Source: Pseudomaricurvus sp. HS19
GTDB taxonomy: Bacteria > Pseudomonadota > Gammaproteobacteria > Pseudomonadales > Cellvibrionaceae
Assembly (NCBI RefSeq): GCF_009857815.1
Contig: NZ_WVVW01000001.1
Location: 682,001 to 746,000, forward strand
DNA: 64,000 nucleotides
Direction: 5' to 3'
Shown: in pieces, positions 59,455-64,000 of the stretch
Layout of the letters: each line of letters opens with the position of its first letter
How positions within the stretch are numbered: the stretch's first letter is position 1
Translations under genes and position numbers: made by a program
Notes under the pieces: generated by a model
What the model saw: only the letters and a program-made list of their open reading frames with translations
Databases searched by the model: none
Told to the model about the DNA's origin: nothing

Positions 59455-61206
59455 ATGAGCGCCGACAACTGTTTTCTTGATGACCTGACCCCCACCGCCA
59501 ACCGGGTGGAAGCGGCACTGGTGGTAGACGACCCGGACACTTTCCGGTGGGACGAAAACTGCGATGTACTGGTGGTCGGGGTGGGCATGGCCGGTGCCGC
59601 AGCAACCCTGCGCAGCGCCGAAGATCCGTCGCTGCAGGTGATCGCCATTGATCGCGCCATGGGCGGTGGCGCCAGTCGCATCAGCGGTGGCGTTGTCTAT
59701 ATGGGCGGCGGCACCAAGGCTCAACGGGAATGCGGCATTGAAGACACGCCGGAGCAGATGGCCAACTACCTCGCCTTTGAAACCGGTGACCTGGTACGCC
59801 CCGACACCCTGCTGCGGTTTGCCCACGCCAGCACCAGTTTCCAACCCTGGCTGGAGAGTCACGGTGCGCGTTTCGGCGGGCCGGTTACCGATGACAAGAC
59901 GTCCTACCCCAACGACGCGTCGCTCTACTTTTCCGGTAATGAGACCACGCCTGCAGGACGTGACCTGGCGCCGCCCGCGCAGCGCGGGCACCGGGCAAAA
60001 CCACCCAAAGGCGGCGAGCCTACCAAATTAAGTGGCCACTACCTGCTGCCGCCACTGCTGGACTCCATCGACCGGCAGCCCAATGTTCAATTCTTTCGCC
60101 AGACCCGGGCCACACGCATGATCGTGGATAACCAGGGTGAGATTATCGGGCTGGAGGTAAAGCGCATCCCTTCGGGGCTGGCAGCAAAACTGCACAGTTT
60201 CTACTACAACTTCGGCGCCAACCTGATCGCCGGGGTATTGCAGATCGCCGGCAAACTCCACGCGGCGGCTGTGAACATTGAGAACACCAAAGCCCGGACC
60301 CTGCGTATCCGCGTGCGTAAAGGCTTGGTGCTCTCCGCCGGCGGTTTCACCTACAACCGCACCATGATGAGCAAAACTGCGCCGGAGTTTTTGCAATCCG
60401 TTCCCCTAGGTACCATTGCCGACGACGGCTCCGGCATCAAGCTGGGTATGACAGCCAGGGGCAAGGCCGATCACCTGCACCAGGTATCAGCCTGGAAATT
60501 TCTCTACCCGCCAGCCTCCTGGACCAGATCCTGCTCCGTGGGTCCGGATGGCGAGCGCCTGATCAGTGAAGAGTTCTACGGCGCCCGTACCGGCGAGGCG
60601 GTATTCCGCAAGGCCGGCGGCAAGGGCTGGCTGATTCTCGACGAACCCCTGCAGGCGGTGGTGCGTGACGAGATCGCTTCCATGAAGAAAATGCTGTTCC
60701 AGAAGGTCCAGTTCAAGGCCATTCTCAATGACTATACCGTCAGTGCGCCCACATTGGAGGAGCTGGCTGGCAAAATTGGCGTTCCCGTCGAAGCCATGGT
60801 GAATACACTCCGGAACTACAACCGCGACATCGACGCCGGCACCCCGGACCCCTTCTGCAAGAGCGAGAAGTTGCGCCACAAGATCGAGAACGGCCCCTTC
60901 TACGCCACCGACATCGGCGCGGCACTGAAGCTCTCCCCCATTCCCGCCCTGACCATGGGTGGTCTGGTGTGTGACGAAGATAGCGGCCAGGTGCTGGACA
61001 TCAATGGCCAACCGGTTAAAGGCCTGTTTGCCGCCGGGCGCACAGCCGTGGGCATCTGTTCCAACTATTATGTGAGTGGCCTGTCGCTGGCAGACTGCAT
61101 CTGGTCCGGCTGGCGGGCGGCTGAAACACTGAAAGGCAACGGTGGTGCTCGTGCGCTGGCCCCGCAAGTGGCGGAGCAAGCCTCCCGAAGCCAACAAGAA
61201 GCCTGA
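59455..61206 (+). CDS. FAD-binding dehydrogenase, KstD-like
   Basis: 583 residues. An FAD dinucleotide-binding motif (VVGVGMAGAA) lies near residue 40, and the C-terminal motif GRTAVGICSNYYVSGLSLADCIWSGWRA matches the fumarate reductase/3-ketosteroid delta1-dehydrogenase group. Such enzymes insert a double bond next to a ketone. Start at ATG 59455 follows GGAGAG. The neighbours (SDRs, oxygenase, ligase) suggest action on a cyclic ketone or enoyl intermediate, but the substrate is not identified. Confidence 0.85.
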   Translation: MSADNCFLDDLTPTANRVEAALVVDDPDTFRWDENCDVLVVGVGMAGAAATLRSAEDPSLQVIAIDRAMGGGASRISGGVVYMGGGTKAQRECGIEDTPEQMANYLAFETGDLVRPDTLLRFAHASTSFQPWLESHGARFGGPVTDDKTSYPNDASLYFSGNETTPAGRDLAPPAQRGHRAKPPKGGEPTKLSGHYLLPPLLDSIDRQPNVQFFRQTRATRMIVDNQGEIIGLEVKRIPSGLAAKLHSFYYNFGANLIAGVLQIAGKLHAAAVNIENTKARTLRIRVRKGLVLSAGGFTYNRTMMSKTAPEFLQSVPLGTIADDGSGIKLGMTARGKADHLHQVSAWKFLYPPASWTRSCSVGPDGERLISEEFYGARTGEAVFRKAGGKGWLILDEPLQAVVRDEIASMKKMLFQKVQFKAILNDYTVSAPTLEELAGKIGVPVEAMVNTLRNYNRDIDAGTPDPFCKSEKLRHKIENGPFYATDIGAALKLSPIPALTMGGLVCDEDSGQVLDINGQPVKGLFAAGRTAVGICSNYYVSGLSLADCIWSGWRAAETLKGNGGARALAPQVAEQASRSQQEA

Positions 61207-61291
61207 GCCAACAAAACGCCTGAACGAACAAGAAACCTGACCCGGCGACCGTGCGCTGGCAAACGGATTAACATTGAGAGAGATTCAGACC

Positions 61292-62053
61292 ATGCTTACC
61301 CCTAGTGACATGACCAACAAGTGTGCCATCGTCACCGGTGCCGCCTCCGGCCTTGGCCGCGCAACTGCCCTGCTGCTGGCTGCAGCCGGAGCCAATATCT
61401 GCCTCGTGGACGTCAACGCCGAGGGGCTGGAAACCGTGGCCGGAGAAGTACGGGCACTGGGTCCGCAGGCCCTGGTACAGGCAGTCAATCTGGCAGACTC
61501 CAGCCAGTGTGCGACCATAGTGGCAAATGCGGTGGAAACCTTTGGCCGCCTGGATGCGCTCTGCAATGTGGCAGCGGTGTTTATGCCCTCCCACACCACC
61601 GACATGAGCGATGAGCAGTGGGACACCACCCTGGCAGTGAACCTGAGTGCACCCTTTAAACTGATGCGTGCGGCCATACCCCATCTGCTGCAACACAATG
61701 GCGCCGTGGTAAATGTCAGCTCCTGTGCCGCCCATATGGGGCAGGCCTACCTGGCCGCTTACTCGGCGACCAAAGCGGCACTCAATCACATGACCAAATC
61801 GCTGGCCATGGAGTATATGCACCAGCCCATCCGTTTTAACGCAGTGGCACCGGGTGGCATGCTGACACCGTTAACCGGTGCACTGCGCAACCTGCCCAAT
61901 CCTGACCCGAGCCTGCTGGGCCGTATCGCGCCGTTACGCGGCGTTAATGAGATAGACGATGTTGCGCGTATGGTGGCGTTCCTTGCCAGCGATGCGGCAC
62001 AGGGTTATCACGGCTCCATTATCAATATTGATAACGGCATAACCGCTGGTTAG
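61292..62053 (+). CDS. Short-chain dehydrogenase/reductase (second of two)
   Basis: 253 residues with the SDR signatures TGAASGLGRA, VNVSSCAA and YSATK. It is closely similar to the SDR at 55372, especially after the catalytic Tyr (NHMTKSLAMEYMH, NAVAPGGML, LLGRIAPLRG). A duplicate may act on a different stereoisomer or a later intermediate. ATG 61292 is preferred to the in-frame TTG at 61274, because GAGAGAGA lies just upstream. Confidence 0.9.
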   Translation: MLTPSDMTNKCAIVTGAASGLGRATALLLAAAGANICLVDVNAEGLETVAGEVRALGPQALVQAVNLADSSQCATIVANAVETFGRLDALCNVAAVFMPSHTTDMSDEQWDTTLAVNLSAPFKLMRAAIPHLLQHNGAVVNVSSCAAHMGQAYLAAYSATKAALNHMTKSLAMEYMHQPIRFNAVAPGGMLTPLTGALRNLPNPDPSLLGRIAPLRGVNEIDDVARMVAFLASDAAQGYHGSIINIDNGITAG

Positions 62054-62068
62054 GGGCTGACTTGGCTG

Positions 62069-62815
62069 ATGGCAAACTTTGTCTTTGTACATGGTGGCGG
62101 CCAGGGAGGCTGGGTGTGGCAGGATTTGGTGGATGCCCTTGGGCGGGCACTGCCGCACACAGCGGTTAATACCCTGGCACTGGATATTCCCGGCTGTGGT
62201 AGCAAGCGCGGTCAGGACACCAGCGCAATGGGTTTTGAGGACCTGCTCGACGAGTTACTGGCAGAGATTACAGCCAGCGGGCTGCGCGACTGTGTGCTGG
62301 TCGGACACTCCCAGGCCGGAACCGTGTTGCCTTACCTGTACCAACGTCAGCCCGGCCTGTTTCGCCACTTGGTCTATGTCAGCTGTTCGCTGCCGCTTCC
62401 CGGCCAGACCGTTGGCCAGATGATGGGCAGCGGAACCCACGGCGAACACGCTGACCAGGTGGGCTGGGCTGCCGGGCTGCGCACCGACAAGCCCATTGCC
62501 CGCAACCGCTACCTGTTCTGCAACGATATGAGCGAAGAACAGTACCAGCGTTATCGTCAGCAACTGGGTCGGGACCAGTGGCCCGTCAGCAGCTACACCA
62601 AAGACGATTGGCCTCTGCTACAGGATCAGCCTCCGGCAACCTACGCTGCCTGCACGCTGGATAACATTTTGCCGTTGGCATGGCAGCACCGATTTGCGCA
62701 ACGCTTCGGCGCCAGCCGTATTATCGAACTGGAAGCCGGCCATCAGGTAATGACTACCCAGCCCGCGGCACTGGCCCGGGCCCTTATAACAACAATGAAC
62801 GGAGAACTTGTATGA
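62069..62815 (+). CDS. Alpha/beta hydrolase
   Basis: 248 residues of the alpha/beta hydrolase fold: oxyanion region FVHGGGQGGWVW, nucleophile Ser in LVGHSQAGTV and catalytic His in ELEAGHQVM. Relatives include esterases and C-C bond hydrolases of aromatic degradation. Stop TGA overlaps the next gene's ATG (ATGA), indicating coupling. Confidence 0.87.
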   Translation: MANFVFVHGGGQGGWVWQDLVDALGRALPHTAVNTLALDIPGCGSKRGQDTSAMGFEDLLDELLAEITASGLRDCVLVGHSQAGTVLPYLYQRQPGLFRHLVYVSCSLPLPGQTVGQMMGSGTHGEHADQVGWAAGLRTDKPIARNRYLFCNDMSEEQYQRYRQQLGRDQWPVSSYTKDDWPLLQDQPPATYAACTLDNILPLAWQHRFAQRFGASRIIELEAGHQVMTTQPAALARALITTMNGELV

Positions 62816-63333
62816 GCAGCCTTAACGACCAGGCCCTGCAAACCCTGCTGGACAAAGACGCGATCCACGATCTGGCCATGCTCTATTCCCGCGGCGTCGA
62901 TCGCAAGGATGCCGAACTCCTGCGCGACCTTTATACCGAAGATGGCACCGACACCCACGGTGACACCTACGATGGTGATGCCAAGGGCTATGTAGACTTT
63001 CTGGAGCAGGCGTTCAATCACCTGCCTTACAGCGGTCACCACATCTGCAACCACCTGGTATCCGTTGACGGCGATAAAGGCGAAGGCGAAGTCTATGCCC
63101 TCGCTTATCACATCTTTCCCGACGGCAAGGGCGGTCAGATTGAAGACTTTATGTGCGTGCGCTACCTGGATCACTACCGCAGGTGCGACGATGGCCGCTG
63201 GCGTTTCAGCAAGCGAGTGGTGACCTATGACATGCGCAAGCAGGGCCCGGTACAGGCCAGCCTGCAGGCGGAGAATGAGGTGTCGCTGGGGATGCTGACC
63301 AGTCGCCTGTTTGCCCGTGGCGCGCGGGGCTGA
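62812..63333 (+). CDS. SnoaL-like nuclear transport factor 2 family protein
   Basis: 173 residues of NTF2/SnoaL-like fold: the start DAIHDLAMLYSRGVDRKDAELLRDLYTEDG and the C-terminal LDHYRRCDDGRWRFSKRVV are characteristic. Members isomerise, cyclise or dehydrate small hydrophobic compounds. It overlaps the hydrolase stop by 4 bases and starts after CGGAGAAC. Its fold is that of the regulator's N-terminal domain, so both may bind a related compound. Confidence 0.85.
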   Translation: MSSLNDQALQTLLDKDAIHDLAMLYSRGVDRKDAELLRDLYTEDGTDTHGDTYDGDAKGYVDFLEQAFNHLPYSGHHICNHLVSVDGDKGEGEVYALAYHIFPDGKGGQIEDFMCVRYLDHYRRCDDGRWRFSKRVVTYDMRKQGPVQASLQAENEVSLGMLTSRLFARGARG

Positions 63334-63378
63334 TTCCCTCGTAGCCCCTACTCCGCAGAGCCGGCCTCAGTGGCCGGC
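63326..63378. other. Two hairpins between convergent genes
   Basis: GGGGCT with AGCCCC (63326-63348), and a second perfect 7-bp stem GCCGGCC-TCAGT-GGCCGGC (63360-63378) that overlaps the neighbour's stop. Neither has a clear T-run. Confidence 0.4.
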
Positions 63379-64000
63379 CATCTCTTGCATCAAGCCTTCC
63401 ATATCCTCACGAAAGCGCTCAACGATCTCGCGCCACTGACGCTGGAATTCGGCCAGGGACCCGTTATCCACCTGAGCGAGGTATTGCTCCACCGCAGTAA
63501 GGGTGTGGCTGCTGTGGGCAATGGAAAGCAATGAGTCAGACTCCAGGTGACGACGGCTGTCTTCCAGGTTCGTCGCCGTAGATTGCAGCATCGCCTTCTC
63601 TTCATCGGACAGGGAGTTGCCCTTCTCGCGGCTGGCGCGTTCGATGGAGCGCTGCAGCTCCTTCAGCGCGCTCTCCAGCGCTTCACTGTAAGACTCGAGT
63701 GCATCCTCGGCTCGCCTGCTCAACACCTCCTGCTTTGCTTCCAGCTGCTCCAGCATCAACTCCAGTTCGGAGCTGGTTTGCGCGGCAGACTGGTCAAACT
63801 GGCGTGAGAACTCCTGGCTGAAGCGGTTCAGGCGCAGAAAGAGCTCGCCAAACACGCCACCACGAATGCCGGCGGCTGTGTGGTCGTAATCCACCAGCCA
63901 CTGATCGTCGTTACGAACCAGATAGGTTACGAACACACGGCGTTTGGAGGGGGATTGGTCGGCAGCATCGAAGGTAGTTTCGATACTGGCTTCGTTGCCA
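63367..64000 (-). CDS. Coiled-coil hypothetical protein (5' partial)
   Basis: The frame remains open to the right edge, so the gene starts beyond the window; about 210 residues are visible. The N-terminal part (RRVFVTYLVRNDDQWLVDYDH) looks like an NTF2-like secreted domain, and the rest is a long helical region rich in Glu, Gln, Arg and Leu (LEAKQEVLSRRAEDALESYSEAL), predicted to form coiled coils. No family is recognised. Confidence 0.7.
   Translation of the reverse strand, partial: GNEASIETTFDAADQSPSKRRVFVTYLVRNDDQWLVDYDHTAAGIRGGVFGELFLRLNRFSQEFSRQFDQSAAQTSSELELMLEQLEAKQEVLSRRAEDALESYSEALESALKELQRSIERASREKGNSLSDEEKAMLQSTATNLEDSRRHLESDSLLSIAHSSHTLTAVEQYLAQVDNGSLAEFQRQWREIVERFREDMEGLMQEMAGH

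Overview
The window is chromosomal DNA from a free-living, probably marine, gammaproteobacterium. Gene content and order point to the Pseudomonas/Cellvibrionales side of the class. From memory, the run tig-clpP-clpX-lon-hupB-ppiD, peptide ABC transporter, mltD-gloB-methyltransferase-rnhA-dnaQ, nhaB-fimL closely follows the PA1800-PA1822 order of Pseudomonas aeruginosa, except that fabI is missing between ppiD and the transporter. The FabY-type ketosynthase fragment, a PsrA-like box ahead of fadBA and FimL fit this placement. No rRNA, phage, insertion sequence or CRISPR array was seen; one tRNA (Leu, anticodon TAG) is present.

Layout. 1-6.4 kb: end of a FabY-like ketosynthase, an XRE-cupin regulator, the fadBA beta-oxidation operon and a TraB/GumN protein. 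6.5-15.6 kb: tRNA-Leu and the protein-quality block (tig, clpP, clpX, lon, hupB, ppiD) with clear terminators. 15.6-21.2 kb: a YejABEF-type peptide importer on the minus strand. 21.4-26.1 kb: mltD, gloB, and methyltransferase-rnhA-dnaQ. 26.1-31.9 kb: nhaB, fimL, a small membrane protein, sohB and a PHA-granule-type protein. 32-44.3 kb is a mixed accessory zone: AEC transporter, 2OG-Fe(II) oxygenase, PaaI thioesterase, a Rieske oxygenase, LysR regulators, small membrane proteins, a PACE efflux pump, and a WYL-domain regulator divergent from a membrane protein/YfbR pair. 44.2-53.5 kb: MFS exporter, a large TonB-dependent receptor, a DUF1214-like secreted protein, and an alkaline phosphatase followed by a histidine-tailed secreted protein. 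53.5-53.7 kb: a 23-bp tandem array running into a REP-like inverted pair.

53.7-63.3 kb is the most distinctive part. A VOC protein and an unusual SnoaL-TetR fusion regulator lie divergent from a seven-gene operon: SDR, Rieske oxygenase with a long N-terminal extension, AMP-dependent ligase, KstD-like flavoprotein, a second paralogous SDR, alpha/beta hydrolase and a SnoaL-like protein. Two perfect inverted repeats occupy the divergent promoter. Together this reads as a regulated catabolic or modification pathway for an unidentified cyclic or aromatic compound. The operon ends against a convergent coiled-coil gene that runs off the right edge.

Two parts could represent undescribed biology: the SnoaL-TetR-controlled Rieske/KstD-like operon, and the WYL regulator/membrane protein/YfbR module at 40.0-42.4 kb, which has the look of a regulated nucleotide-pool or defence module although its enzyme is a normal housekeeping family. 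Functions are inferred from motifs and remembered family features; no searches were run.
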